DNA from: Akkermansiaceae bacterium
GTDB taxonomy: Bacteria > Verrucomicrobiota > Verrucomicrobiia > Verrucomicrobiales > Akkermansiaceae
NCBI GenBank assembly: GCA_018402445.1
Contig: JAGYIT010000017.1
Coordinates: 186,001-250,000, forward strand
Reading direction: 5' to 3'
DNA: 64,000 bases
Positions within the stretch are counted from its first letter, which is position 1, and every line of letters begins with the position of its first letter. The notes under the pieces are model-generated. The model made no database searches, was not told where the DNA came from, and worked only from the letters and a program-made list of their open reading frames with translations. This document shows positions 27,086-36,400 of this stretch, one piece after another. A program made the position numbers and the translations under genes.

Positions 27086-27379
27086 ATGAAAAACATCACT
27101 CTCAAAATCGACGATGAAACGTATTCCAAAGCGCGCGTGCTCGCCGCCAAGCGCGGCACTTCCATCAGCGCGATGGTTCGGAATTTCCTGATCGATTGCA
27201 CTCAGGAAGTGGCAGACCAGAACGAAGCCGCTTCATCCGCCACTGCGCACGAAAAGCGAGTCGCCGGGCTCACCGCCTTCTTTGCAGAAATGGACGCCAA
27301 AGCCAAGACCCAGCCTCCCCGCACCGAACCCTTCAAACCCATGACCCGGGAGGAAATCTATGCCGAGCGCCTTCGTTGA
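27086..27379 (+). CDS. VapB-like ribbon-helix-helix antitoxin
   Basis: A 97-residue protein. The N-terminus (KNITLKIDDETYSKARVLAA, then KRGTSISAMVRNFLID) is a ribbon-helix-helix DNA-binding domain. The rest (FFAEMDAKAKTQPP ... [12 protein letters not shown]) is the toxin-wrapping tail. ATG 27086 follows a purine-rich ribosome-binding site (GAAAGGAAAA); longer upstream frames lack it. It overlaps VapC by 20 bp. Intact. Confidence 0.85.
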   Translation: MKNITLKIDDETYSKARVLAAKRGTSISAMVRNFLIDCTQEVADQNEAASSATAHEKRVAGLTAFFAEMDAKAKTQPPRTEPFKPMTREEIYAERLR

Positions 27380-27776
27380 CACCAATGTTCTAATCTACGC
27401 GGCGGATCAAAACATCAACCCGGGCCGCCACACCCGGATCGCACGCGAAATCCTGCTCCTGGAGCACATCAGCATATCAGTGCAGGTGCTCAACGAATTC
27501 ATCGCAAACAGCCGGAATCCCAAAAAACTCGCCTTCGATCCTACCGACGAACGTTCCTGGCTCCAGAAGCTTTTCCAACTCCCCATCGCATCGCAAACAG
27601 CCGACACGGTCTTTCTCGCACTCCGCTTGCAAGCCCACCATTCCCTCTCCCATTGGGATTCGCTCATCGTAGCGTCCGCATTGGAGACGGGATGCACCGT
27701 ACTTTACAGCGAAGATCTCGCTCATGGCGCGGACTACGATGGATTAAAGGTCATCAACCCGTTCCGTGAGGGATGA
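27360..27776 (+). CDS. VapC-like PIN-domain ribonuclease toxin
   Basis: A 138-residue PIN-domain protein with acidic catalytic positions in [42 protein letters not shown] and LYSEDLAHG. VapC toxins cleave tRNA or rRNA; the target cannot be deduced. Its start lies within the vapB end (20-bp overlap). It ends 7 bp before the ATG of the cas4 pseudogene, so the pair occupies the promoter side of a former CRISPR locus. Confidence 0.88.
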   Translation: MPSAFVDTNVLIYAADQNINPGRHTRIAREILLLEHISISVQVLNEFIANSRNPKKLAFDPTDERSWLQKLFQLPIASQTADTVFLALRLQAHHSLSHWDSLIVASALETGCTVLYSEDLAHGADYDGLKVINPFREG

Positions 27777-28031
27777 AAAGCCCATGCCCCCGCCCGATGC
27801 CATCCCCCTCTCCGCGGTCCAGCATTGGCTCTATTGCTCGCGCCAGTGCGCGTTGATCCACAACGAGCAGGTCTGGGTGGAGAACCGCTTCACGGCGGAG
27901 GGCCAACTCCTCCACAAGAAAGCCAACGAAGGCCCCCGACGAACACCGCGCCGCCGGCTCCATCCTTCGCCACCTGAACGTCTCCTCGGAAACACTCGGG
28001 ATCACGGGCATCTGCGATATCGTGGAGAAAC

Positions 28032-28062
28032 GTAGGGGCGATCTTCGGTCGCCCCTTCAAAT
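28032..28062. repeat. Short palindromic repeat inserted in frame in cas4
   Basis: GGGGCGA-TCTTCGG-TCGCCCC (28035-28055) sits at the centre of an insertion that adds about ten codons to cas4 without closing the frame. The GTAGGG start resembles the ends of the 172-bp elements near miaB, although the arms differ. Confidence 0.6.
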
Positions 28063-28278
28063 CACCCCTGTAGAATACAAGCGAGGCAAACCCAAATCCC
28101 ACCGCGCCGATGAGGTGCAGGTCTGTGCCCAGGCGCTTTGCCTTGAGGAAATGTTCCAAACGCAAATCGCCACCGCCCTGATCTTCTACGGCACCACCCG
28201 TCGCCGCACCGAAGTCCCACTTGATGACGGCCTCCGCGCCCTCACGCGGTCCACCATCGCCGCCGTCCGGGAAATGAA

Positions 28279-28530
28279 CCTAAATACCGCAGTTGGGTAT
28301 CAATTTTTCACCGCAGAGTCGCAGAGGTCGCAAAGGAACGCAGAGCCTTGCATGTGGGAAGATAGAAAATTTGGAAAAACGATGGAACTGCATGGTTCAC
28401 CCAATGGGTGAAATGGAATTGCCGTGAAAAATGCCCTGCACTATCCCGAAACACAAACTCTTCTCAGCGTTCCCTCTGCGACCTCTGCGCCTTTGCGGTG
28501 AAAATCTTCGTTTGAACTGCGGATTTTAGG
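28279..28530. mobile_element. MITE-like element in cas4 with 5-bp target duplication
   Basis: The ends are CCTAAATACCGCAGTTGGG (left) and, inverted, CCTAAAATCCGCAGTTCAA (right). Inside these, imperfect inverted arms of about 70 bp contain the ACCGCAGAG-rich sequence seen in other intergenic repeats. ATGAA occurs directly before (28274-28278) and directly after (28531-28535). No protein is encoded. Excision of element plus one ATGAA restores REMKATGLTPSADYDSRRCD. Confidence 0.85.
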
Positions 28531-28700
28531 ATGAAAGCAACCGGCCTCACCCCTAGCGCCGATTATGATTCCCGCCGCTGCGACGCCTGCTCCCTGATCG
28601 ACTTATGCCAACCCCGCGCCCTCCGCCTCAAACGCGGTGCCGCCTCCTGGTTCGCCAATCGCTTGAAATCAGACGATCTACCTAACAGCTAGAAGATCTC

Positions 28701-28784
28701 AAATCTCAAATCTCAAATCTCAAATCTCAAATCTCAAATCTCAAATCTCAAATCTCAAATCTCAAATCTCAAATCTCAAATCTC
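28701..28784. repeat. 7-bp tandem repeat AAATCTC x12 between cas4 and cas1
   Basis: Twelve exact copies fill the gap between the cas4 stop and the cas1 ATG (28794), with partial units on both sides. It is the longest and most uniform heptad array in the window. It is not a CRISPR: there are no spacers. Confidence 0.95.
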
Positions 28785-28793
28785 AGATTTCTC

Positions 28794-29283
28794 ATGAAGC
28801 AGCACCTCAACACTCTCTACGTCACCCTCGAAGGCGCTTACCTCCGCAAGGACGGAGCCGCCGTCGAGATCCGCCACGAAGGCGAAACGAAACTCCGCGT
28901 CCCGCTGCACAATCTGGAAGGCATCGTCACCTTCGGCTGGGATACCACCGTCTCCGCGAGCCTGATGGCAGGCTGCCATGAGCATGGCGTCTCCGTCACT
29001 TTCCTCACTCCGCACGGGAAATTCATCTCCAGCTCCTACGGCGGCATTTCCGGAAACATCCTGCTGCGCCGCGAGCAATACCGCCGCTGCGACAACGAAG
29101 GCGCCTCCCTGCCCATCGCGCAGAACATGATCGCCGCCAAACTCCACAACACCCGCACCATCCTCCAGCGCGCCGCCCGCGACCATGGCACGAAATCCCC
29201 GGAGCGCGCCCACGCCCTCACCCGCGCCGCCGATTTCCTCGCCACCCGCATCTCCGCCGCCATGCGCACCACGAACCTCGCGT
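28794..29283 (+). pseudogene. cas1: CRISPR-associated cas1, 3' truncated
   Basis: Cas1 is the integrase of spacer acquisition. Residues 1-163 match the N-terminal beta domain and first helices of type I-C-like Cas1: LNTLYVTLEGAYLRKDGAAV, VPLHNLEGIVTFGW, GVSVTFLTPHGKF, SGNILLRREQYRRCDNE. The catalytic Glu/His/Asp of the C-terminal half are absent. Homology ends at ISAAMRTTNL, and from 29284 the sequence is the end of a transposase in the same frame region (the residual frame stops at 29312). No cas2 or CRISPR array is present nearby. Confidence 0.88.
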
Positions 29284-29492
29284 GTGAACAACGACCAAAT
29301 CATCGATTTTGAAGGGCGGAATTACGAGATCGCCGCCACTTCCCGGAAGTCGGTCACCATCGTACATCATCCAAACCTGAAATTCTGGGTCGTGGACCAC
29401 CCTCCGAAAGACGTCTAACCCCCTATTCTAGGGCACTTACGGCATCTAACAAGCTGTCCGGTTTTGAACAGGCAACAAATCCGGTTTTGAAC
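29284..29492 (+). mobile_element. Insertion-sequence 3' remnant (ISNCY-like transposase tail and end repeats)
   Basis: A 44-codon tail reads VNNDQIIDFEGRNYEIAATS then KSVTIVHHPNLKFWVVDHPP and stops at 29418. This resembles the C-terminal beta domain of ISNCY/IS481-type integrases, although the family call is from memory. Behind it are two direct copies of TCCGGTTTTGAAC (29457-29469 and 29480-29492), typical of transposase sites at an IS end. It marks the point where cas1 was cut. Confidence 0.6.
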
Positions 29493-29597
29493 CGTCGCCG
29501 ACACGATTTTCGCGAAGGATTGACCCCGCGCGACTCGCGGCTAGGGTGGGCCTGTTCTCTAAAACAACCAACCCCACACCAACCCCACACCAATCCC

Positions 29598-30089
29598 ATG
29601 TCCATCCAAGCAGGCGACACCGCCCCCGACTTCACCCTCGTCACCAAAACCGCCGACGGCCCCGCGCTCGTGAAACTCAGCGATGAGATCGGCAAATCCA
29701 ACATCGTGCTCCTCTTCGTGCCCATGGCCTTCACCGGCGTCTGCACCACCGAGCTGTGCGACGTTTCCTCCGGCATCAGCGCCTACGAGGCGCTCGACGC
29801 CAAGGTCTTCGCAATCTCCGGCGACAACCCTTTCGCGCAGGCCGCATGGGCCGAGAAAGAAGGCATCACCGTCCCGCTGCTTAGCGATTACGAGCACGAG
29901 GTCGCCAAAGCCTACGGCGTCGCCTACCAGCAGTTTCTCCCCGAGGCAAACCTCATCATGGGCGGCGTGCCGAAACGCTCGGCCTTCGTAATCGACAAGG
30001 CCGGCGTCGTCCGCTTTGCCGACATCAAGGAACACCCTAAGGACCTCCCGGATTTCGAGGCGCTGAAAGCCGTCCTAGGCGGCCTCTGA
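29598..30089 (+). CDS. Thioredoxin-type peroxiredoxin (AhpC/TSA family)
   Basis: A 163-residue cytoplasmic peroxidase. GDTAPDFTLV is followed by PMAFTGVCTTELC, with the peroxidatic Cys in the TxxC context, and FAISGDNPFAQAAWAEKEG. FLPEANLIMGGVPKRSAFVIDKAG completes the fold. It would reduce H2O2 or alkyl hydroperoxides using thioredoxin. The leader carries an 11-bp tandem repeat (CAACCCCACAC twice plus a partial unit) that runs up to the ATG at 29598. It lies just after the IS remnant. Confidence 0.9.
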   Translation: MSIQAGDTAPDFTLVTKTADGPALVKLSDEIGKSNIVLLFVPMAFTGVCTTELCDVSSGISAYEALDAKVFAISGDNPFAQAAWAEKEGITVPLLSDYEHEVAKAYGVAYQQFLPEANLIMGGVPKRSAFVIDKAGVVRFADIKEHPKDLPDFEALKAVLGGL

Positions 30090-30225
30090 AAAACTGAAAA
30101 TAAACCTAAGTTTATCGTTTACAACTTCGCGGAAAATGCGAACTTCCTTTCGCCCTTCGCGAGAGCCGATGCGGGTGAGTCTTCCGGGGGGAAAGCTCAA
30201 ACGCTTCGAGACAGCAAGGTAATGT

Positions 30226-30266
30226 AAGGCGCGGATCTGGAAACGGATCCGCGCCTTCGCTTTTTT
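30226..30266 (+). terminator. Rho-independent terminator
   Basis: AAGGCGCGGATC (30226-30237) and GATCCGCGCCTT (30246-30257) form a perfect 12-bp stem with an 8-base loop, followed by CGC and TTTTTT (30261-30266). It is the only hairpin in the window with a proper T-run. It ends transcription from the peroxiredoxin side. Confidence 0.9.
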
Positions 30267-30409
30267 GCCGCGGCGGCAACCGCAGCGCAGCGGAGATAGA
30301 CGAACAAGAATCTTCCAAATCCTCCGTCAAATTGCTTCCGCCCAGCCAGCTTTCAAAAAGGACGGCGTGGCGGATGCAATCCGCAGCCACACCAGAAAAC
30401 TCTCTTTTT

Positions 30410-30423
30410 TGTTCCAGCGAACA
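30410..30423 (+). promoter_or_regulatory. LexA (SOS) box of recA
   Basis: TGTTCCAGCGAACA is a perfect match to TGTTC-N4-GAACA, the LexA-binding motif reported for Verrucomicrobia, and lies 45 bp before the recA start. A perfect match by chance is expected about 0.06 times in 64 kb. It predicts DNA-damage induction of recA. Confidence 0.85.
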
Positions 30424-30467
30424 TCTTTTTTCTTGCGTCCGGTTCATCGGTTCTTCATCTTCCGCGC

Positions 30468-31520
30468 ATGGCTACAAAAACAGCAGCGGAAATTACGGCG
30501 GCGGAGAAAATCCAAGACGCGCGGAAAAGGAACCTCGATATCGCGATCTCCCAGATCCAGAAGGAATTCGGCGAATCCGCGATCATGCGGATGGGCGATG
30601 AGCACCGGATGGATGTCGATGTGATCCCCACGGGAAACCTCCTCATCGACCGTGCGCTCGGCGTCGGCGGCTTCCCGCGCGGACGCATCGTGGAAATCTT
30701 CGGCCCGGAATCGTCCGGTAAGACGACCCTCACCCTCACCGCCATCGCGCAGGCTCAGAGGCGCGGCGGCCTCGCCGCATTCATCGATGTCGAGCACGCG
30801 CTCGACCCCCAATACGCCCGCAAGCTCGGCGTGAACCTCGACGATCTCCTAGTTTCCCAGCCCTCCTCCGGAGAGGAAGCCCTCCAGATCTGTGAAGCGC
30901 TCGTCCGCTCCAATGCCATCGACGTGGTCGTGCTCGATTCCGTCGCCGCCCTGGTCACGAAACAGGAACTCGATGGCGAGATCGGCGATTCCACCGTCGG
31001 CGCGCAGGCCCGACTGATGAGCGCCGCGATGCGGAAACTCACCTCCTTCATCTCCAAGGCCAAGACCGTCTGCATTTTCACCAACCAGATCCGCGAGAAA
31101 ATCGGCGTCATGTTCGGCAGCCCGGAAACTACCCCCGGCGGCCGCGCGCTCAAATTCTTCTCCTCCGTCCGCGTCGATATCCGCCGCATCGGCCAAATCA
31201 AATCCACCGACGGCACCGTCATCGGCAGCCGCACCAAGATCAAGGTCGTGAAAAATAAGGTCGCCCCGCCCTTCACGGAAGCCGAGTTCGACATCATGTA
31301 TGACGAGGGAATCTCCTCGACCGGTTCGCTCCTCGATCTCGCCCTAGAAATGGAGATCATCCAGAAGCGCGGCTCCTGGTTCTCCTACGACGGCAACCAG
31401 CTCGCTCAAGGCCGCGACGCCGCCAAAGACGCCCTCAAGGCCGACCCCGCGCTCTACGAATCCCTCGAAACCAAAGTCAAGGAAGGCATGGACGCCGCGA
31501 AGGCGAAGAAGAAGAGGTGA
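30468..31520 (+). CDS. recA: Recombinase RecA
   Basis: RecA forms the strand-exchange filament on single-stranded DNA and triggers LexA self-cleavage; 350 residues. The core shows [15 protein letters not shown], Walker [43 protein letters not shown] (Walker B) and loop L2 region [20 protein letters not shown]. The C-terminus is short and ends Lys-rich (AAKAKKKR) instead of the usual acidic tail. The start is the only Met near the expected N-terminus. A LexA box precedes it. A histone-deacetylase-like gene converges 25 bp downstream. Confidence 0.98.
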   Translation: MATKTAAEITAAEKIQDARKRNLDIAISQIQKEFGESAIMRMGDEHRMDVDVIPTGNLLIDRALGVGGFPRGRIVEIFGPESSGKTTLTLTAIAQAQRRGGLAAFIDVEHALDPQYARKLGVNLDDLLVSQPSSGEEALQICEALVRSNAIDVVVLDSVAALVTKQELDGEIGDSTVGAQARLMSAAMRKLTSFISKAKTVCIFTNQIREKIGVMFGSPETTPGGRALKFFSSVRVDIRRIGQIKSTDGTVIGSRTKIKVVKNKVAPPFTEAEFDIMYDEGISSTGSLLDLALEMEIIQKRGSWFSYDGNQLAQGRDAAKDALKADPALYESLETKVKEGMDAAKAKKKR

Positions 31521-31544
31521 ACCAAGCCGGAATAAGGAAGGGCT

Positions 31545-32459
31545 TCACAGCCCCCGATACTCCACAGCGAGGCGTTTCGCGGTGGCAATGGTGTTGCGGT
31601 GGAGTTTGGCGGTGAATTCCGGCTGCCGGTTGTAGCCGCCGCCGTAGAGGATGGCTACCGGGATACGATTTTTGATCATGGCGCGCAGCAGCACCTCATC
31701 GCGGCGCTGGATTTCCTTGAGGGAAAGGTGCATCTGGCCGAAGCGGTCGTTGCGGTGGTTGTCCGCGCCGGAGATCCAGATCACGAGATCCGGCGAGAAC
31801 TTGTCGAGAGAGTCCGCCAGAGTCCGGAAAAGCTGCTGGAGATACATCTCGCCCTCCACGTAGCGGACGGTTTCCACATCCAGGGTGGAGGCCACCTTTT
31901 TCGTGGGATAGTTCCGGCCGACGTGGATGGAGTAGGTGAAAACGCGCGGATCATCGCCGAGGAGGGAGGCCGTGCCGTTGCCTTGGTGCGCGTCGGTATC
32001 GACGACCATGACCTTGATGCCCGGGCGCTTGTCCTGGAGATCCCGGATGGCGATGGCGATGTCGTTGAAGACGCAGTAGCCCTCGCCGTGGCCGCGAAAG
32101 GCGTGGTGCGTGCCGCCTGCGAGGCAGACGCCCACGCCATCGGTGAGCGCGGCGTTGCAGGCGAGTCGCGTGGCCTCGACCTCGGTGGCGGAGCGAGCGA
32201 AAAGGTTGGGCGAGGCGGGCAGACCAAGCAGGATCTGCTCCTTGCGGTCGAGGCGGTTCGACTGGACTTTCTCGATGTAAGCGCGGTCATGGACGCGCAG
32301 GATATGGTGGAAATCGACAGCCTTCACCTCGGTGATCTCCTCCGGGCGCAGGATGTTTTCCTGGAGCAGCATTTCCTTGGAAACGCGGAATTTCCCCATT
32401 GGAAAGGGGTGTCCGCTTGGCAGATCAAGTTCAAGGGACTCGGAGTAAAAGCATCGCAT
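31545..32459 (-). CDS. Histone deacetylase-family hydrolase (acetoin utilisation/acetylpolyamine type)
   Basis: This 304-residue zinc hydrolase has GGTHHAFRGHGEGYCVFND (active-site His pair), VMVVDTDAHQGNGTA (zinc Asp/His), YSIHVGRNYPTKK and WISGADNHRND (second zinc Asp). Bacterial members deacetylate polyamines or lysine side chains, or act in acetoin metabolism. Target unknown. It stands alone: recA converges, and a 227-bp gap without clear features separates it from the next minus-strand gene. Confidence 0.9.
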   Translation of the reverse strand: MRCFYSESLELDLPSGHPFPMGKFRVSKEMLLQENILRPEEITEVKAVDFHHILRVHDRAYIEKVQSNRLDRKEQILLGLPASPNLFARSATEVEATRLACNAALTDGVGVCLAGGTHHAFRGHGEGYCVFNDIAIAIRDLQDKRPGIKVMVVDTDAHQGNGTASLLGDDPRVFTYSIHVGRNYPTKKVASTLDVETVRYVEGEMYLQQLFRTLADSLDKFSPDLVIWISGADNHRNDRFGQMHLSLKEIQRRDEVLLRAMIKNRIPVAILYGGGYNRQPEFTAKLHRNTIATAKRLAVEYRGL

Positions 32460-32686
32460 GAGGAAAGCCTATGTCCATGCGGGCGAACATCAAGGAAGAG
32501 TCTGGACGGCATGGAGTGGAGCGGAAATCCGCCGTTGCCCATGGGAGCCAATGCTGAGTGGGTTCGCTCCACCCATCGTCATACCAACCACAACCTCGAG
32601 GAACCGAATGCGTTAATTGGGCTAGTCCGGATCAGTGGGGGGCGTCGTCCGGCCTGCTAGCCGGGCGGCCCTATCCCGGAAGCAGT

Positions 32687-33397
32687 TCAATCCACGTCGG
32701 CGAATGAGATCCCATGATAGTCGATTTGCCCGATCTGTTTGTCGTAGCTGAAAACCAGTATCTCCCGCCGGTCTGACAACAGCATGGTGGTGGACGAACT
32801 GATCAGGTTCCATGCCTTTTTCCCCTCTTCGCGATAGTGGTAACTGACCGTGGCATTCCTCCTGCCTTCGAAATCCCCTGTGGCGATGATCCCGGTCTGG
32901 CCGGGTTTCAGGGAGGCCTTTTTCTCGCCCAGCGTGACTCCCACCTCGTATCCTGTGAGATTGATGAAGAGCCCGTCACCCCCGCGGAACTTGTTCAGGT
33001 CGATGACTTTCGCCCGGAACTTGAGCGGGGCGGGAAGGTTCGGATCAGGAAACAGGATAACGAGCGCCTTCTTGACAGCCTCGGGAATCCCGACGGTCAC
33101 AAACCGTTCATAAGCCGGTTTCCCTTCGCTGTCCGTGATGGGTTTGACAACATGCATCATGCCATCTTCGGGGACTCCCACGGGAAGACCCAGAGACCTT
33201 TTCATGATCTCCACCTCGGTCAACTCCTTACCCATCAGGATTTTGAGCGGGCTTTGCACATCCGGGGGCAAGGAGGTGGCCATGATCCAGGCCTGCCTTC
33301 CCCTGGGTGGGCGGGGCGCGGTGGATTCGACCTGGCCATGGGAGAGCAAGGGGACGCCGAGGAACCCGGCTAGCAGGAGTGATATGAATCGGTTCAT
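32687..33397 (-). CDS. Exported hypothetical protein paired with the Verru_Chthon pseudopilin
   Basis: The 236-residue product has a signal peptide (NRFISLLLAGFLGVPLLSHG) and a soluble domain containing DVQSPLKILMGKELTEVEIM and VRTY-free, beta-rich segments ending YDKQIGQIDYHGISFADVD. I do not recognise the family. A TTG at 33412 overlaps the upstream stop, but the ATG at 33397 starts the signal peptide properly. It follows the 1.2-kilo-residue pseudopilin gene by 11 bp on the same strand, so the two are almost certainly one operon and probably one surface apparatus. Confidence 0.7.
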   Translation of the reverse strand: MNRFISLLLAGFLGVPLLSHGQVESTAPRPPRGRQAWIMATSLPPDVQSPLKILMGKELTEVEIMKRSLGLPVGVPEDGMMHVVKPITDSEGKPAYERFVTVGIPEAVKKALVILFPDPNLPAPLKFRAKVIDLNKFRGGDGLFINLTGYEVGVTLGEKKASLKPGQTGIIATGDFEGRRNATVSYHYREEGKKAWNLISSSTTMLLSDRREILVFSYDKQIGQIDYHGISFADVD

Positions 33398-33408
33398 GGG
33401 TAAGGCGT

Positions 33409-36400
33409 TCAAACTTCGGCGGCGTTCAGCCAGCGGAAGCCGATGATCTGGAATTTCCTTCCGAAAATACGGTTCTGTCCGGTCAATACGGGATTATCGA
33501 CGAAATTGCCACCGCTGTCCTGGATCCTGGCCGGAACCTCGGGTCCGTTGGATGTGTCGTAATACTCCGGCATCCTTTGCACGATCGCCTCACACCATGC
33601 ACGCGCCTGAACCTTGCCGCCCGCATCCAGCGATTCGCCGTAGGAGCGGATGCGGAAGGTGTCGTCACGCACGGTAAGCGTGCTTGCGATGGGCTTGAGG
33701 ATATCGGATTGGATGACATAGCCCGGCGTGCCTGCGAGGCGGGATCCCACGGCCGCCTCCGGTGTTTGGTATTCGTGGATCCCGAGATCGGAGCCTTTGA
33801 TCATGAGGCCGTCGCTGCTTTTGTATCGGTAATTGATGGAGACCGGGTCGGGATTCGCGTCGTCGTAATCGATGGCCGACTGCAGAGCACCCATGACGCC
33901 GAGTTCGTCATTTGAGAGACGCCGATTGATGAACTCGGAGAAACTGAGGAACGGGCCGCGCCGTTTGACCTGTTCCACGCATTTTTCCGCGAGGAGCCTG
34001 ATCTGCGCATCCGTAAGGAACCGGACGCCCGACCACGTCGCGTTGCCATCGTCGCGCATCACGCCGTTGGCCGGGTTGGCGACCTCCTTGTCGGAATTGG
34101 GTGTTTCGAACCGTGATATCGCGATCCTGGCGTCGGCGGGGATTTCGACAGGAGCGAGGGAGCCGTTGCCGGTGCGGTAATGGATGATCCGCTCGCGGAT
34201 GCCCGCGAAGAGCGCGTGCCACGCCTCCACCGATGTGCTGTTCACGTTGAACGAACCGTCAACGATCAGATGCGCCGCCGATTTCAAATAGCCCTCCTCG
34301 GACAACAGGGCCTCTTTCACCTTGTCCGCACCCAGCCCCGAGGCGTGGTATTCGAAGCGCGGGTTGCCGATGGGTTCTCCCGAAGTGAGCCGGTCGATGT
34401 TTTGCGAAAGGCTGAGCGAGTTGGGGGCGCCAGGGCGTGTCTGGTTGGACAGGGTGGATAGGTAGTGGTCGTCCCACAAGGAGTCGTTCAGGAGGAAGAC
34501 ATGATCCCAGAAGTCGCTGTAGGCACGGGTGTTGCTCACGATCACCGGACTGGTAGCCCCGTCCCTCTGGTCATGGCTGCGGGAGTTGTCCTGGAACTGG
34601 TAAATCCCGGTTCGCGGGATCATGGGGTGCACGAAGGAATTGCCGATGCCCGGACCGGTGATCCCGCTTTGGTAGGCGACCCGTTTCGATTGCCCGTTGA
34701 CCATCGACATCCGGTTGTCGGTGAACCGCGGGCCGCGCCTCATCCAGATCCCCTCGCCATATCCATCCCGGTCCGGGAACAGCTCTCCGCCCCAGATCCA
34801 GCCCGGACTCATCCGCATGCCGGAAAAACCCGCCAGGCTGCTGATCGGTGCCGTCGGCAATTCGAGCGCGGAAACCGCCGTGACCTTCTCATAGGGATTC
34901 GATCCGGAACCCAGGTAAGACCTTTCGCCCACCTGGCCGATCACCTTCGGTAGCTCGAGCGCCGAAACAGGCCCGAATGAGATGACATAGGCGGAATCAA
35001 GGCGCTGGGTGTGCCCGGTCTTGGCGTTTTCCGACATGTAGAGTCCGCCTCCGAAATATCCGGGCGGGGACTGGATCCAGTTCCGCCCGCGCCAATCCTC
35101 TTCCCAGCTGATCGATTCGTAGGAGGAGCGGCTCAGGCTTTTGAGGGCGAGCTGGGTGTATCCCACAAGCACGGGATCCCCCGAGGTAGTGAAATAGGTC
35201 ATTTCGCTGGTGACCGGGGTCAGCGTCTGGGAAAGGTTGAACCAATCGATCTGATAGAGGTTCGGCAGATAACGATCCCACTCCCCCCAAACCAGGCCTG
35301 CCGAAAGCCCCCCCGGCGTGTGGCCGTTCTGACGGTTCCAGCCGAAATAGTTGTGAAACGCGATCTTGATCCCAACCCTCTTGTCCCTGATCTCCTGCTC
35401 GGGATAAGAGCGATTGATGGAACTCACATTTCCCCCGATGGCCGAGGGGTCGAAGCCCGGATACATGCTGTATTTCGGATTCTGTTTGGTTTGGAGGTAG
35501 AGTTCGCGATAGGAAAAGACCTTGAACTCGCCGGGCGCGAGAATGATGTCAGAGCCCGAATTACTGTTGAGATACACCCCGTGGCTGCCGAGTCCCGAAC
35601 TGCCGAGTCCCGGACGCAACACACCGTCCCTGTAGATATGGCCTTCCGTCGGCCATGTGTGGTTGATCGCCGCGGGAAATCCCACCTTGCCCGATGGGAA
35701 CCGCATTTCCGTATTGTATGGGTTCCAGATGGTGACGACGGGGGAGAATACGTGGCGCACCAGGCGTTCGCCCGGGACATTCGGATTCGGATCCGTCTTT
35801 ATGCTGTGCAGAAAAGTCAGCTTCGCGAGGATCGGCACCCTCATGTAGGCGTTTTCCCCCGTCCAGTTGCTCCGCTCCGTGCGGAAATTCTGCGTCGAGA
35901 GGACGTTGGTGTAAGGGATGTGACCGTTCCATAACAACGACCCGTGTCCTCCCGTGTGGGTGCTGCCCCAGAGCTGCGTGTCACTCGCCGTCCGGTACAT
36001 CCGGTAGTAATGCCGCATCGCCGTCCATGACGCGAAGGGGCGGTTGGGAACCGCCGCTCCCGCCGCCAGGATATCGCTGCTCAAGGGGCGTATGGACGGC
36101 TCGACGTTCGCACCCGTATTGTATTTGTAGGGTGCCGGAAGCTTGTCGTTGTCACGGTCAAGCAAGAGGCTGAGATCCTTCCTGAGACCGCCTGTTCTGA
36201 CGCTTGTAAGCAGGCCTTTGCCGACGTCCGTCAGGTCGAAGAAATGGGATTTCGCCGAGTCCGAATCGAGTCCAAGGGACGGAACGGAAAGGGTCTGCAA
36301 GCTGATCACTTTGGAAACCATGGCATCCATCTGCGGAGTCTGGCCGTCGATGGCTTGCATGCCGGTCATCGCACCCGCCGAGACCTGCGCAGTGCTGCCT

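Larger units (their letters stand above)
27784..28692 (+). pseudogene. cas4: CRISPR-associated cas4, disrupted three ways
   Basis: Cas4 is a RecB-like nuclease with an Fe-S cluster that trims prespacers for Cas1-Cas2. Conserved parts are spread over two frames: [20 protein letters not shown] at the start, the catalytic GICDIVE and PVEYKRGKPK, and the C-terminal cluster CDACSLIDLCQPRALRL. Lesions: (1) one extra base near 27931, after HKKANE, shifts the frame. (2) A palindrome of about 30 bp inserted in frame (28032-28062) adds [12 protein letters not shown] between IVEK and PVEYKRG. (3) A 252-bp MITE-like insertion (28279-28530) breaks the gene before KATGLTPSADYDSRRCD. Without insert and duplication the C-terminal frame rejoins exactly. 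The stop is TAG at 28690. Confidence 0.88.
30090..30467 (+). other. 378-bp non-coding region before recA; possible small RNA
   Basis: Between the peroxiredoxin stop and recA there is no credible gene. The first 140 bp contain small stems (ATAAAC-CTAA-GTTTAT; TTCGC ... GCGAA) and end in a strong terminator (30226-30266). That could be the peroxiredoxin transcript end or the 3' end of a small RNA. I recognise no known RNA family. The last 60 bp hold the LexA box. Confidence 0.4.

Noticed and set aside
28701..28784. A repeat array between cas4 and cas1 that might be a CRISPR array
   Set aside because: It is a pure 7-bp tandem repeat without spacers, and is short. The same type of heptad array occurs at genes unrelated to CRISPR.
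29553..29566. A LexA-like box (TGTTC-TCTA-AAACA) upstream of the peroxiredoxin gene
   Set aside because: One mismatch; one or two such matches are expected by chance in 64 kb. Peroxiredoxin is not a usual SOS gene, and the site does not share the recA spacing.
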